In this document: positions 18,370-26,900 of the stretch, one piece after another | Layout of the letters: each line of letters begins with the position of its first letter | How positions within the stretch are numbered: position 1 is the stretch's first letter | Origin: Tangfeifania diversioriginum | Lineage (GTDB): Bacteria; Bacteroidota; Bacteroidia; Bacteroidales; Prolixibacteraceae | Assembly: GCF_900141875.1 (NCBI RefSeq) | Contig: NZ_FQZE01000015.1 | Span: forward strand, 1-64,000 | DNA: 64,000 nt | Direction of reading: 5' to 3' | Translations under genes and position numbers: made by a program | The notes under the pieces: model-generated | The model's input: only the letters and a program-made list of their open reading frames with translations | What the model was told of the DNA's origin: nothing | Databases searched by the model: none

Positions 18370-18382
18370 CGAAAAAAGTAAA

Positions 18383-19036
18383 ATGGCACAACTATTTATT
18401 AATAAAATTAAAACGGCAGACAAGAAAAATGCAAAAATTTCAGAAGCTGCACATCTGCTCGAGAACCAGGCAATACTTCATTCAATAGGCCACATCAACT
18501 GGAAAGATTTTCCGTACCGGCCTGATGTTCAATTCAGAATTGCCCACACCGGGGATCAAATCTGGCTGAAATTTTATGTGAAAGAAAAGCATATCCTGGC
18601 ACGCGAAACCCGCACCAACGGTGATGTTTACAAAGACAGTTGCGTGGAGTTTTTCGTATCGTTCGACAATGAAAATTACTACAATTTTGAACTTAACGGA
18701 ATTGGCACCACTCATTTGGCTTTTGGACCGGGCAGAAACAACCGCAAGTTTGTACCTGCCCAAACGGTCGAAAAAATTGAAACTCATTCAAGCCTGGGAA
18801 GCGAGCCGTTCGAAGAAAAAACCGGTAATTTTGAATGGGAAATGATGATTCGAATACCGCTTGAATGTTTTGCTTACAGCAATATCAATTCACTCGACGA
18901 ACTGAGCGCCAAAGGTAATTTCTATAAATGTGGAGATGAAACATCTGAACCCCATTATGTGACCTGGAATCCTGTTGGAACAGATGAACCCGATTATCAC
19001 CAACCGGGTTATTTCGGCAATTTAAAATTTGAATAA
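18383..19036 (+). CDS. Carbohydrate-binding family 9-like protein
   Basis: 217 residues forming a single CBM9-like beta-sandwich, related to the C-terminal domains of endoxylanases. Supporting segments are YRPDVQFRIAHTGDQIWLKFYV, the aromatic/acidic DSCVEFFVSFDNENYYNFELN and the final YFGNLKFE. No signal peptide is visible, which is unusual for a glycan-binding protein, so a cytoplasmic role or non-classical ligand is possible. It has its own short-leader promoter and a strong terminator, so it is monocistronic. Often annotated as a hypothetical or 'sugar-binding' protein in this phylum. Confidence 0.8.
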   Translation: MAQLFINKIKTADKKNAKISEAAHLLENQAILHSIGHINWKDFPYRPDVQFRIAHTGDQIWLKFYVKEKHILARETRTNGDVYKDSCVEFFVSFDNENYYNFELNGIGTTHLAFGPGRNNRKFVPAQTVEKIETHSSLGSEPFEEKTGNFEWEMMIRIPLECFAYSNINSLDELSAKGNFYKCGDETSEPHYVTWNPVGTDEPDYHQPGYFGNLKFE

Positions 19037-19092
19037 CCCCAAAACTACCGGCAGGGTATATCTACTGAAATAATTGTTTTACAAAATATTAC

Positions 19093-19130
19093 ATCCCGCA
19101 AAAACCAATGTGTTTTTGCGGGATTTTTTT
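19093..19130 (+). terminator. Strong rho-independent terminator
   Basis: A perfect 13-bp stem (ATCCCGCAAAAAC/GTTTTTGCGGGAT), a 6-base loop and a run of seven T residues, 56 bases after the CBM9-like gene. Confidence 0.92.
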
Positions 19131-19171
19131 GCTTAAACGAAATTAAGTTCATAAAAAAATTGTACAATTAT

Positions 19172-19202
19172 TTTTATTTTACACATAGGTGCATTATATT
19201 TG
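19172..19202 (+). promoter_or_regulatory. Promoter of the UPF0251/DUF5320 cluster
   Basis: TTTT (19172-19175), 19 bases, then TATATTTG (19195-19202), an exact match to the TAnnTTTG -7 box. The predicted start site lies about 20 bases before the GTG start at 19230. Confidence 0.6.
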
Positions 19203-19229
19203 TGTTGTAAATATAAAAAAGGATTGCAG

Positions 19230-19667
19230 GTGCCACGACCAAAAAATAGCAGATCAATTCATGAACCACCACTTTTCACAGAGTTTAAACCAGTGGGAGT
19301 GGCTGCCAAATCGCTTCTTCAAAACAATCTGTCGCTCGATGAATACGAAGCGGTTCGGTTAGCTGATTTACTGGAGCTTTCGCACGAAGAAGCGGCTGGG
19401 GAAATGGAAATTTCACGCTCAACTTTTTCAAGGTTAGTAGCCGTTGCACGTGCTAAAATTACCGACACATTGGTAAACGGAAAAATGCTCACTATCGGTG
19501 GCGGCAATATACATTTCAGAAAAAATATTATCCGCTGCCTGGATTGTGGGTATTTGTTCAAAACTAAAATAAACAGTACACTTCAAAAGTGTCCGCAATG
19601 CCAATCGAACAGATTGCAAAACCTGGCCGGCGGATTTGGACACGGTAGGTGCTGCACTAAAATTTAA
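19230..19667 (+). CDS. UPF0251 (DUF134) family DNA-binding protein with zinc ribbon
   Basis: 145 residues from the GTG at 19230. That start is chosen because the family begins (M)PRPK, and because AAAGGA lies eight bases upstream; the frame is open back to 19200 only from a TTG. The N-terminal PRPKNSRSI is followed by a sigma-70 region 4-like helix-turn-helix (LSLDEYEAVRLADLLELSHEEAAGEM / SRSTFSRLVAVARAKI, about residues 33-85). A C-terminal zinc ribbon has CLDCG...CPQC. UPF0251 proteins nearly always sit beside dinitrogenase-cofactor-like (NifX/NifB) or DUF5320 genes; here DUF5320 follows at 18 bases. Likely a regulator of this small cluster. Confidence 0.9.
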   Translation: MPRPKNSRSIHEPPLFTEFKPVGVAAKSLLQNNLSLDEYEAVRLADLLELSHEEAAGEMEISRSTFSRLVAVARAKITDTLVNGKMLTIGGGNIHFRKNIIRCLDCGYLFKTKINSTLQKCPQCQSNRLQNLAGGFGHGRCCTKI

Positions 19668-19684
19668 AAAGAAAGGAGTACATT

Positions 19685-19999
19685 ATGCCAGGATTTAACA
19701 GAACAGGTCCGCAAGGTGCCGGCCCCATGACCGGCAGGCAACTTGGACCATGCAACGACAACAATCGGGAAGTACAACCGCGGGGAACAGGCTTTCGCAG
19801 AAGACCTGGCCGAGGAGCCGGACGCAGAGGCGGAAGAGGATTTGGATTCCGTTGGGGAAATCCTTTTGCAGGAGCTCCCGGTTATTTTGAAGATGCAACT
19901 GCAGGCGAAGCCAGTCTCGAAAACGAGGTTCGTGTTCTGAAAGACCAATTATCTGAGGCCGAAAAAGAACTGGAACAGTTGCGCAAAGAAAAACAATGA
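19685..19999 (+). CDS. DUF5320 family protein
   Basis: 104 residues beginning MPGFNRTGPQGAGPMTG, the signature of DUF5320 proteins, with a Gly/Arg-rich middle (about 35-60) and a C-terminal coiled coil (LENEVRVLKDQLSEAEKELEQL). A clear AAAGGAG ribosome-binding site lies eight bases upstream. Its function is unknown. The family is found with UPF0251 regulators and metal-cofactor proteins, mainly in anaerobes, which fits this neighbourhood. Confidence 0.9.
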   Translation: MPGFNRTGPQGAGPMTGRQLGPCNDNNREVQPRGTGFRRRPGRGAGRRGGRGFGFRWGNPFAGAPGYFEDATAGEASLENEVRVLKDQLSEAEKELEQLRKEKQ

Positions 20000-20005
20000 A
20001 TAATT

Positions 20006-20029
20006 GGCAGGTGAAATTCCTGCCTTTTT
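20006..20029 (+). terminator. Rho-independent terminator/attenuator after DUF5320 gene
   Basis: A 6-bp stem GGCAGG/CCTGCC with a 7-base loop followed by TTTTT. It lies between the DUF5320 gene and the zinc-ribbon gene, so it may only partly stop transcription. Confidence 0.75.
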
Positions 20030-20041
20030 AAAAAAGAAAAA

Positions 20042-20248
20042 ATGAAATTTGGAAAAGGAAGAGGAAATCCATCGGGTGACTACAAGGGACGAAACAAAGG
20101 TGGAGCTTACGGCCCCGAAGGATTTTGCGTTTGTGTAAAATGCGGACACAAAGTAATGCACCAAAGAGGCGAAAAATGCACGAAACTTAAATGCCCCGAG
20201 TGTGGCCACACCATGGTGCGCGAGGAATTGGTGAAGAATAAAAAATAA
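20042..20248 (+). CDS. Small zinc-ribbon protein
   Basis: 68 residues. The first 30 are Gly/Lys-rich (KFGKGRGNPSGDYKGRNKGG). The rest is a zinc ribbon with two CxxC knuckles (CVKCGHKV and CPECGHTM) separated by MHQRGEKCTKLK. It resembles the C-terminal zinc module of some DUF5320-associated proteins. Small and cytoplasmic, it probably binds one zinc or iron ion. Its position between DUF5320 and a radical SAM gene suggests a shared cofactor role (inference). Confidence 0.8.
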   Translation: MKFGKGRGNPSGDYKGRNKGGAYGPEGFCVCVKCGHKVMHQRGEKCTKLKCPECGHTMVREELVKNKK

Positions 20249-20294
20249 GTAATTTTGCCATTCTGTTTTTGCATATTTTTTAACCGACTTAAAA

Positions 20295-21230
20295 ATGTAT
20301 AAATACCTGTTTGGCCCTGTTCCATCGCGCCGTTTGGGAATGTCGCTGGGAGTTGATTTAGTGCCCCGCAAAGTTTGTTCGCTCAACTGTGTTTACTGCG
20401 AGGTGGGAGATACAACAAAACTCACCACCAACCGGATGGCCTACATCCCGGCAAATAAAATCATCAGTGAACTCGGGCAGTATTTCACATCCAGCCCGGC
20501 ACCCGATTACATTACTTTTTCCGGCTACGGGGAACCTACACTTAATTCATCAATAGGAGAAATAATTGGCTTTATCAAAGAAAAACAACCCCACATTCCG
20601 GTTGCGGTGCTTACCAATGGAACACTGTTATTTTCAGAAGAAGTCAGAAAAGAACTTTTTCAGGCTGACCTGGTTCTGCCTTCGCTCGACGCTGCAACGG
20701 AAGAGGCATTTCAAAAAATAAACGTACCGGCGCCGGGCGTTACAGTTAAAAATACAATTGACGGATTAATCAGCTTCAGCAAAGAATTTTCAGGGAAAAT
20801 TTGGCTTGAAATTTTCATTTTACCCGGCTACAACGATTCACCTCCCGAACTTACAGCGCTAAGAAATGCCATTCTGCAAATTGCACCCAACCGCGTTCAG
20901 CTCAACACTCTCGACCGGCCGGGCCGCATGGAAAACCTTCAGGGTGCATCGCACGAAGACCTGGAACGAATTAAAGATTACTTGCAACTTGACAACGTTG
21001 AAATTATTGCCAGCGCTGCGGTACGAAAAAAACAACAGGCCTACCGGAAAGACATGGAAAATGCGATTCTGGGGACCATCGACCGTCGCCCCTGCACGGC
21101 CAACGACCTCGCCCGAATACTGGGAACTCATGTAAACGAAATTAACAAGTATCTCACAATTCTGGAGAATAATCAGAGCATTGAACACATCCGGCAAAAA
21201 CGTGGCGTTTTTTACCAGCTGAAAAAATAA
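20295..21230 (+). CDS. Radical SAM protein with C-terminal winged-helix domain
   Basis: 311 residues. The N-terminus YLFGPVPSRRLGMSLGVDLVP leads into the 4Fe-4S/SAM motif CSLNCVYC (C-x3-C-x2-C, about residues 29-36). The conserved FSGYGEPTLN and LTNGTLL segments of the radical SAM barrel follow. The last ~70 residues are a winged-helix-like domain (RRPCTANDLARILG...HIRQKRGVFYQLKK). This subgroup (wyosine/MoaA-like 'GPVPSRR' proteins) has no assigned substrate. It is common in anaerobes with UPF0251/DUF5320 genes, as here. Confidence 0.88.
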   Translation: MYKYLFGPVPSRRLGMSLGVDLVPRKVCSLNCVYCEVGDTTKLTTNRMAYIPANKIISELGQYFTSSPAPDYITFSGYGEPTLNSSIGEIIGFIKEKQPHIPVAVLTNGTLLFSEEVRKELFQADLVLPSLDAATEEAFQKINVPAPGVTVKNTIDGLISFSKEFSGKIWLEIFILPGYNDSPPELTALRNAILQIAPNRVQLNTLDRPGRMENLQGASHEDLERIKDYLQLDNVEIIASAAVRKKQQAYRKDMENAILGTIDRRPCTANDLARILGTHVNEINKYLTILENNQSIEHIRQKRGVFYQLKK

Positions 21231-21247
21231 GTTTCATATTTTTAAAT

Positions 21248-21255
21248 TATATTTG
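21248..21255 (+). promoter_or_regulatory. Possible -7 box of the toxin-antitoxin promoter
   Basis: TATATTTG is an exact TAnnTTTG match 28 bases before the antitoxin ATG. No good -33 element lies at the usual distance. Confidence 0.4.
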
Positions 21256-21282
21256 TGTTTTATAAATACAAAGAGAACACAA

Positions 21283-21525
21283 ATGAAAACTTTCACCAGT
21301 ACGTTACCCGACGATTTATTAATCAGTTTAAAAGATACGGCAGAAAAACTGGCCATTCCCAAAAATAAAATTATTGAAAAAGCTCTCCGAATCTACCTGG
21401 ATCAGTTAAACCGGGCTGAATACGTAAAATCATTTAAACAGGCTGCCACCGACAACGATATAATTATGATGGCCGAAGAAGGCATGGAAGAATACCTTAA
21501 ACAGGTGGAAAAATTTGAGAAATGA
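21283..21525 (+). CDS. Ribbon-helix-helix (CopG-like) antitoxin
   Basis: 80 residues from ATG at 21283; the frame is open upstream to a TTG but the CopG-type N-terminus (MKTFTSTLPDDLLISLKDTA) marks the start. The RHH DNA-binding fold covers about residues 1-45 (strand TSTLP, helices DDLLISLKDTAEKL and KNKIIEKALRIYLDQL). The acidic C-terminus (MAEEGMEEYLKQVEKFEK) should wrap the toxin. Its stop overlaps the MazF start by four bases (ATGA), the classic coupled antitoxin-toxin arrangement. It likely represses its own promoter. Confidence 0.88.
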   Translation: MKTFTSTLPDDLLISLKDTAEKLAIPKNKIIEKALRIYLDQLNRAEYVKSFKQAATDNDIIMMAEEGMEEYLKQVEKFEK

Positions 21526-21854
21526 GACAACGCGAAATCTGGCTGGCTAACCTGAATACGGTGCGTGGAAGTGAACAGAAAGGTTCCCGCCCGGTAGTTA
21601 TTTTAAGTGGAAATTTATTGAACAACCTCATGCCTGTGGTAATTGTTTGTCCGCTCTCCACAAAAATAAAAAACTACAAAGGCAACGTGGTGCTGCATCC
21701 TGATGACCAAAACAGATTAACGAAACCATCTGAAGCAATTATTTTTCAAATTCGTTCCATTTCAAAAGAGCGATTAATAAAGAAGATTGGGAACATCACA
21801 ACAAAACAACTTTCAGAATTAAAAAAGGGGCTGGATGATATCCTGAGGTATTAA
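21522..21854 (+). CDS. MazF/PemK-family toxin (endoribonuclease)
   Basis: 110 residues. The fold-defining N-terminus MRQREIWLANLNTVRGSEQKGSRPVVILS contains the G-S-E-Q-x-G-x-R-P motif of MazF/PemK, and the C-terminal QIRSISKERL segment matches the catalytic/RNA-binding end. These toxins cleave mRNA when released from the antitoxin. Length is typical. It overlaps the upstream antitoxin gene. Confidence 0.92.
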   Translation: MRQREIWLANLNTVRGSEQKGSRPVVILSGNLLNNLMPVVIVCPLSTKIKNYKGNVVLHPDDQNRLTKPSEAIIFQIRSISKERLIKKIGNITTKQLSELKKGLDDILRY

Positions 21855-21920
21855 TGAAATTTTTTGTAAAAATCTAATAAGATATAATCTCAACACGAAA
21901 ATATTCATCTGAAAAATATA

Positions 21921-22637
21921 ATGCAACGCAGTATTTTTTTTATATTATTCTGGATTACCGGAGTATCCCTCACACTAAACGCCCAGGTGAATGACGGTCT
22001 TGACTTTAAAGGAGTCGTTTATCCGGAGGAAGAAAAAGATACTAACAGGGAGGAAAAACACAGCATCAGTATTTACACCGGAGCGCCTTTCAGTGCCAAT
22101 GATGATTATTCCCATTATTTTCTGGGCCTCGAATATGAAATAAAAACACACGATTTCGCAGGCATTGGCCTCAATATCAAAGTGGGCAACAACACACTGA
22201 ACAACAATGAAATGGTTGAAATTACGGAAAATTATGAATTCGAATTCCGGGGTTGGCAATACTTCGATGCCGATATGCTGGCAGTGAGTGTCCATCCCAA
22301 ATTCTACCTGCTGCTCGATGATGAAACAGGTTTTTCGCTTTTTGCCGGGGCAGGAATGGGCATCCGTTTTATAAAATCAGAAGGAAAAATTGTATCGTCC
22401 GACAATATTGTTGTTTTTTCTGAAAAGCGGAAACTGGCATCGCAATTCTATTACAGCATCAAAGCAGGCGCTGAAATCCGCGTATTGAGAAAGTTTTCAT
22501 TGGGAGCAGCCCTGGGTGGCGACAATGTGGATTTCGGTTCAGCTTATAAAAATTTGGATTGGGATGAAAACTGGAATATTTCCAAGCCACCGGGTTCAGA
22601 ACTCAACTACAGCCTGAGTTTCAAATTTCACTTTTAA
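21921..22637 (+). CDS. Outer-membrane beta-barrel-like hypothetical protein
   Basis: 238 residues: a signal peptide (ends TLNAQ) and then alternating amphipathic strands ending in an aromatic C-terminus (ELNYSLSFKFHF), the usual sorting signal of Bacteroidota outer-membrane barrels of the porin/OmpA-barrel type. An internal strand pair (SLFAGAGMGIRFIKSEGK) is typical. Function unknown. It is monocistronic as far as can be seen. Confidence 0.7.
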   Translation: MQRSIFFILFWITGVSLTLNAQVNDGLDFKGVVYPEEEKDTNREEKHSISIYTGAPFSANDDYSHYFLGLEYEIKTHDFAGIGLNIKVGNNTLNNNEMVEITENYEFEFRGWQYFDADMLAVSVHPKFYLLLDDETGFSLFAGAGMGIRFIKSEGKIVSSDNIVVFSEKRKLASQFYYSIKAGAEIRVLRKFSLGAALGGDNVDFGSAYKNLDWDENWNISKPPGSELNYSLSFKFHF

Positions 22638-22696
22638 CAGCCACAAATCCTTGTTGAATTTCAGCAGCCGAAAATCATTCAAAATAAGCGCGAGGT

Positions 22697-22812
22697 TTAA
22701 AGATTATTGACCTCCCGGCGAATGTTATCCTTTAACATTCTCGAGTTAAAATTTAAGAGCAGTCCCGGTTTTATTCCTGATAAATCCAGTAAATTATTTA
22801 TTATTTCCACCC
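22697..22812 (-). pseudogene. GxxExxY-family C-terminal relic
   Basis: Reading the minus strand, an open stretch of about 38 codons ends at TAA (22697-22699) and encodes EIINNLLDLSGIKPGLLLNF then about 16 more residues. The GLLLNF ending is characteristic of the C-terminus of GxxExxY (TIGR04256-like) proteins. No start or N-terminal GxxExxY motif is present, so it is a decayed fragment. Confidence 0.55.
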
Positions 22813-23330
22813 CCTGAATTGGGGGTATATATTTTTCTTTTTATTTCGGTTGTTTCACTGCCAGCATCCAGACAAATGAAAAACGAGACAACTTCTGCGG
22901 CTTCAGAACAAACCGGCGGCTCAGAAATCAATGAACCCGCTTCTTTGCGCATGCCACACAAATTAGTTCCGGGGCCCCATTCGGTTTGCGATTTGCTCAG
23001 TTGCTATGCACCAGTTGGAATAATTGTTAATTTTTAAGTTCAATTACTAAAAGAGAATTACAAGTCAGAAACACATCCCTTTTTTCTGGTAGAATATTAA
23101 AATAACCATATAAAATAAAATGTTACAGGAATAATCCTTTTATCTTTGGATGCATTTTACAATGCAGATAGCGTAATTATTTCACATATTTTGTATGAAA
23201 CAGAACAATAGAAATGATATCGTTTAGTTTTATAAGCACATTTTCCCAATGAATTTACCCTTTCTAATTAAAAATTTCAGGGGAAAAAGCAGGTATTTCA
23301 AGTTTGCATGATGACCTTACTAAAAACACT
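22813..23330. other. Gene-free region upstream of the WecA-like gene
   Basis: No supported gene. A 72-codon forward frame (22819-23037) has no family resemblance and non-typical codons and is not called. A TATCTTTG box at 23141-23148 fits the -7 consensus but lacks a matching -33 element. The sequence is more degenerate than the surroundings, as expected next to a decayed gene. Confidence 0.4.
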
Positions 23331-24404
23331 ATGGCAATTGTTTATGTAATAACAGCTTTTATTATTGGATTAATCCTGGTACTTCTATCCATTCCACATG
23401 TATTAAGTGTGGCGAGGGAGAAGAAGCTATACGATTCCTTTACTGATGACAGAAAAATACACAAACAGGTGGTTCCTCCACTGGGAGGAGTTGCTATTTT
23501 TTTTGGGTTCACACTGAGTACTATCGCCTCAACAAATGGCTATAGCTTCGATTCTCTAAAATACATTGTTGCCGCTTCGATACTACTTTTTTTAATTGGG
23601 CTAAAAGATGACCTGGTGGTAATCTCTGCCAAAATGAAACTCATTGCTCAGCTGTTCTCCGCCTTCATGGTAAGTATTATTGGAAATCTTTATTTCACCA
23701 GTTTACATGGCGTTTTTGGAATTTATGAAATTTCTCCGCTTGCAGGTATTTTACTGACTCTTTTTGTTATGGTGGTAATTATTAATGCCTTTAACCTGAT
23801 TGATGGCATTGACGGACTGGCATCAGGACTGGCCATTTTATCGGCTACCGTGTTTGGGGTTTGGTTTTATATGGCGGAACAAATTCCTCTGGCCATAATG
23901 TCCTTTGCCTTGGTGGGAAGCCTTACCGGATTTTTTGCGTACAATGTTTTTGGCCATAAAAACAAGCTTTTCATGGGTGACTCCGGCTCGCTGGTGGTAG
24001 GTTTAATCATTTCAACCCTGGTCATCAAATTTAACGAACTGAATATTGTTAACTCCGGCCCTTTCAGTATTCATGGCGCACCAGCTGTTTCATTTGTTAT
24101 CATTTTAATACCTATGATTGATACACTGCGGGTAATGTCCATACGCATGCACCAAAAAAGATCACCTTTTTCTCCTGACAACAATCACATTCACCACCGG
24201 TTGCTTACTCTTGTACCACATCACTTAAAAGTTACGCTGATAATTGTGTTTGCCAATGCCATTTTAATTGTTGCAGCATTCATATGCAATGACTATAAAT
24301 TTAATGTAAACTACCTATTTATCAGCTTTATAATAATTGGATTTGCAGTTTCTGCTATACCTATGCTTTTAATTAAATTCCATAAGAAAAGAGAGAAATC
24401 GTAA
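23331..24404 (+). CDS. WecA/TagO-family polyprenyl-phosphate sugar-1-phosphate transferase
   Basis: About 357 residues from the ATG at 23331; a TTG at 23304 is the only longer option. An integral membrane enzyme with about ten transmembrane helices that transfers a sugar 1-phosphate (usually GlcNAc-1-P) from UDP-sugar to undecaprenyl phosphate. This starts O-antigen, enterobacterial-type or capsular polysaccharide chains. Family motifs are present: the catalytic DD pair (LKDDLVV), NAFNLIDGIDGLASG, GFFAYN, FMGDSGS and the cytoplasmic HIHHRLL loop. No other glycan-assembly genes are adjacent, so it may be a core copy for surface glycans. Confidence 0.92.
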   Translation: MAIVYVITAFIIGLILVLLSIPHVLSVAREKKLYDSFTDDRKIHKQVVPPLGGVAIFFGFTLSTIASTNGYSFDSLKYIVAASILLFLIGLKDDLVVISAKMKLIAQLFSAFMVSIIGNLYFTSLHGVFGIYEISPLAGILLTLFVMVVIINAFNLIDGIDGLASGLAILSATVFGVWFYMAEQIPLAIMSFALVGSLTGFFAYNVFGHKNKLFMGDSGSLVVGLIISTLVIKFNELNIVNSGPFSIHGAPAVSFVIILIPMIDTLRVMSIRMHQKRSPFSPDNNHIHHRLLTLVPHHLKVTLIIVFANAILIVAAFICNDYKFNVNYLFISFIIIGFAVSAIPMLLIKFHKKREKS

Positions 24405-24430
24405 AAATTAATCAGGGGCAGGCGCTATCC

Positions 24431-26752
24431 TCACCTGTACTGCTCCACCCTTTCGTCGTTAATAACTCCTTCCCAATTTAAACCGAACGCAAAATCGTAC
24501 CTGTTGCCGTCTTCATCCTCGTAACTTTCCATGTCGCGCGGAACATCTTCATATTGCATGTCAACGGTTTTCATATTGGCCGGCATTTGGAACGGCAGCA
24601 AGGCCGATGGTTCTGAACTGCCGACAATAATTTCCATAACAGCTTGGTTTTGAACTCCGAAATGCACCAAAACCGCATCTGCATTTTCTTCGAAGCCACG
24701 CATCACCATCGGGTTGGAAACATCAATAATTACAATCACTGGTTTTGCCCCCATTTTAGCTTTGGTATCATTCACCATTTCCTGGTCGTAACTGTTGGAC
24801 GAAGTGCCTGTTTTCCCTTTGTACGAACGGTTGGTGAAATCCTCGAACGGACTTCCACCGGCAATACTCTCATCGCGGGCATCTGTGGCAACATAATCTT
24901 CATACTGCAAATTAATTGGCACATACCCGTTTCCGTCTTTTTCCACATCTTCCAGCGAATAACCGGTTCCCCCCTGCGGACTATCGATAAAAACCAGCGC
25001 CACATCAGCCTCATCAGGTGAATCCACCCATTCAAAATATTTATTCACAATATCCGGGCTTGCGGCATCTTCCCATCTTTCAGGGGTTTCTTGTCCAAAC
25101 CAGTTGGTGGAAGCAGGAATAAACTTCTGAGGAACATACACTTTTAGCTGTTTTTCAAGCGGAAGGGCATCCGCGTGATTTTTCAGCATCACAACAGACC
25201 GCAATTGTGCTTCGTATCCGGCTTTCATGAATTCTGGATTACCAACAGTTGCTTCTGTTTCGGCCACATCAAGGTAAGGATTTTCGAACAATCCGACATT
25301 GAAAATATTCCGCAGCAACCGGATGGCAGATTGCTCGAACCGCTGCCGCATAAATTCTTCGCCGTGTTCTTCCACTCCCATCTTGTAAGCTTCCAGCACC
25401 GGTCCCATTTCATTGTTTCCGCCAAACTGGTCCATTCCGGCCATCAGCGCTTTGTAATGCCGCTCAGCCACCGTCAGCTCTTCCACTCCCCAGCTCTTCC
25501 CACGAAACTCGTACACATTGGAAACATCGCCTGTAATTCCCCAGTCGGTACATAACACACCGTCGTAACCGTAAGTGCCGCGCAGCAAATCGTCAATAAT
25601 AAATTTACTGAAGGCGTTCCCCACATTTTCGCCATAAACCGTGTCAATATTCCACGAAATGGTGTAATACGGCATTACCGCAGAGGCTTTTTGTGTGGGA
25701 CCATTCAGCTTGAAAGCGCCTTCGGTAAATGGTTTTAGATGATCTTCAAAATTATCTCCCGGATAAACCGCATAGGCGCCGTAGCCAAAATGCCCGTCGC
25801 GGCCACCTTCTTCGGGGCCACCACCCGGCCAGTGTTTTACCATGGCATTCACACTATGAAATCCCCATCCGCCCGAAATGTGCGCCTCGCCTCCCGAAGT
25901 TTGGAATCCATCTACGTAGGCACGCGCCATGTCGGCAGCCAAATCCGGGTCTTCGCCCATGGTCCCGTCGAAACGGCTCCAGCGGGGCTCGGTGGCCAAA
26001 TCGATTTGTGGCGAAAGTGCCGTGGCGATTCCCAACGCGCGGTATTCCCGGGAGCCAATGTTGCCAAACTGCTGCATTAACTCCGGATCAAAAGAAGCTG
26101 CCAGGCCAAGTGTGCCGGGCCAGCGGGAAATATCGCCTCCTGCACCGGCATTGTATTCGGCATACGAATCACTGCCGTGGCGTGGGTCGGAACTGGTATT
26201 TCCGGGAATTCCCAGGCCGAGTCCTTCCACCAGCGCCTGCATGTTGTTATTCCACTGAGCTGCAATTCCGGGCGACTGCACCGAAGTTATCAGCACATGC
26301 CGCAGGTTGTCTTCAGTTAAAAACTGAATTTGCTGATCGGTTAAATCACTTGGGCTTGCATCAATTTCGGCAAGCGGTTTACCATTGTAAGTACCGCCAC
26401 CAAAACCTCTCCGGCTCCCGGCAGGTATAGACTGATGACCGCTGTAGAGCATCAACCCGGCAATCTGTTCCACACTCATTTGGGCGGCCAAATCTTCTGC
26501 CCGTTCATCTACCGGTCTCCGCCAGTCTTCATATACATCCAGTTCTCCGTTTTTATTCAGATCTTTAAACGCAAATCCGTTCTCTTCAATCAGGGTCACT
26601 CCCGATTGAGGAGAATATCCAAGCGTTTGCCCGCCATCATTGAGCACCAGGTTGTAGCCATTCTTTGTTTCTTCACTCCATTTGGAGCCACATCCGGTAA
26701 TAAGAATCAGTACAAAAAGAGAAAATAAAATTGAGTTGATTTTAGAGTTCAT
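24431..26752 (-). CDS. Glycoside hydrolase family 3 lipoprotein
   Basis: 773 residues. A lipoprotein signal peptide (lipobox LITGC, Cys21) places it on the outer or inner membrane surface. The GH3 N-terminal barrel is recognisable by SSDPRHGSDSYAEY, TEPRWSRFDGTMGEDP, KHWPGGGPEEGGRDGHF and the nucleophile segment GVLCTDWGI (Asp403). The C-terminal (alpha/beta)6 domain begins near LRSVVMLKN. GH3 enzymes release terminal beta-glucose or beta-xylose. It diverges from the Nudix-type regulator, with a perfect TGTCA-N3-TGACA palindrome between them, and an esterase follows on the far side. This suggests beta-glucan/xylan breakdown. Confidence 0.93.
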   Translation of the reverse strand: MNSKINSILFSLFVLILITGCGSKWSEETKNGYNLVLNDGGQTLGYSPQSGVTLIEENGFAFKDLNKNGELDVYEDWRRPVDERAEDLAAQMSVEQIAGLMLYSGHQSIPAGSRRGFGGGTYNGKPLAEIDASPSDLTDQQIQFLTEDNLRHVLITSVQSPGIAAQWNNNMQALVEGLGLGIPGNTSSDPRHGSDSYAEYNAGAGGDISRWPGTLGLAASFDPELMQQFGNIGSREYRALGIATALSPQIDLATEPRWSRFDGTMGEDPDLAADMARAYVDGFQTSGGEAHISGGWGFHSVNAMVKHWPGGGPEEGGRDGHFGYGAYAVYPGDNFEDHLKPFTEGAFKLNGPTQKASAVMPYYTISWNIDTVYGENVGNAFSKFIIDDLLRGTYGYDGVLCTDWGITGDVSNVYEFRGKSWGVEELTVAERHYKALMAGMDQFGGNNEMGPVLEAYKMGVEEHGEEFMRQRFEQSAIRLLRNIFNVGLFENPYLDVAETEATVGNPEFMKAGYEAQLRSVVMLKNHADALPLEKQLKVYVPQKFIPASTNWFGQETPERWEDAASPDIVNKYFEWVDSPDEADVALVFIDSPQGGTGYSLEDVEKDGNGYVPINLQYEDYVATDARDESIAGGSPFEDFTNRSYKGKTGTSSNSYDQEMVNDTKAKMGAKPVIVIIDVSNPMVMRGFEENADAVLVHFGVQNQAVMEIIVGSSEPSALLPFQMPANMKTVDMQYEDVPRDMESYEDEDGNRYDFAFGLNWEGVINDERVEQYR

Positions 26753-26805
26753 CGCGTTAGATTTATTGGTTCAATATTTTAAGTTCAACTACACAAAGGA
26801 TAAAA

Positions 26806-26820
26806 TGTCACACTGACACA
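26806..26820. promoter_or_regulatory. Candidate operator (TGTCA-N3-TGACA palindrome)
   Basis: TGTCACACTGACACA contains a perfect 5+3+5 palindrome in the GH3/Nudix-regulator divergent region. A site matching 12 of 15 bases (TGTAAAAATGACACA) lies upstream of the esterase gene at 28891. On the GH3 strand it sits between a candidate -33 (TTG) and a CCTTTG box, where a bound repressor would block transcription. Confidence 0.5.
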
Positions 26821-26900
26821 ATATTAGTATTTTCCCCCGATTGATGCAACCGAAACAAAGATTTTGTTTATTTTGCAGCAGAAACCCACGTTTTAAAGAA

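Noticed and set aside
21283-21854. Novel defence system from the RHH/MazF pair
   Set aside because: Matches a standard type II toxin-antitoxin module in gene order, overlap and motifs.
22819-23037. 72-codon forward ORF between the outer-membrane protein and WecA genes
   Set aside because: No signal of a known family, atypical composition, and it lies next to a decayed gene; probably a chance frame.
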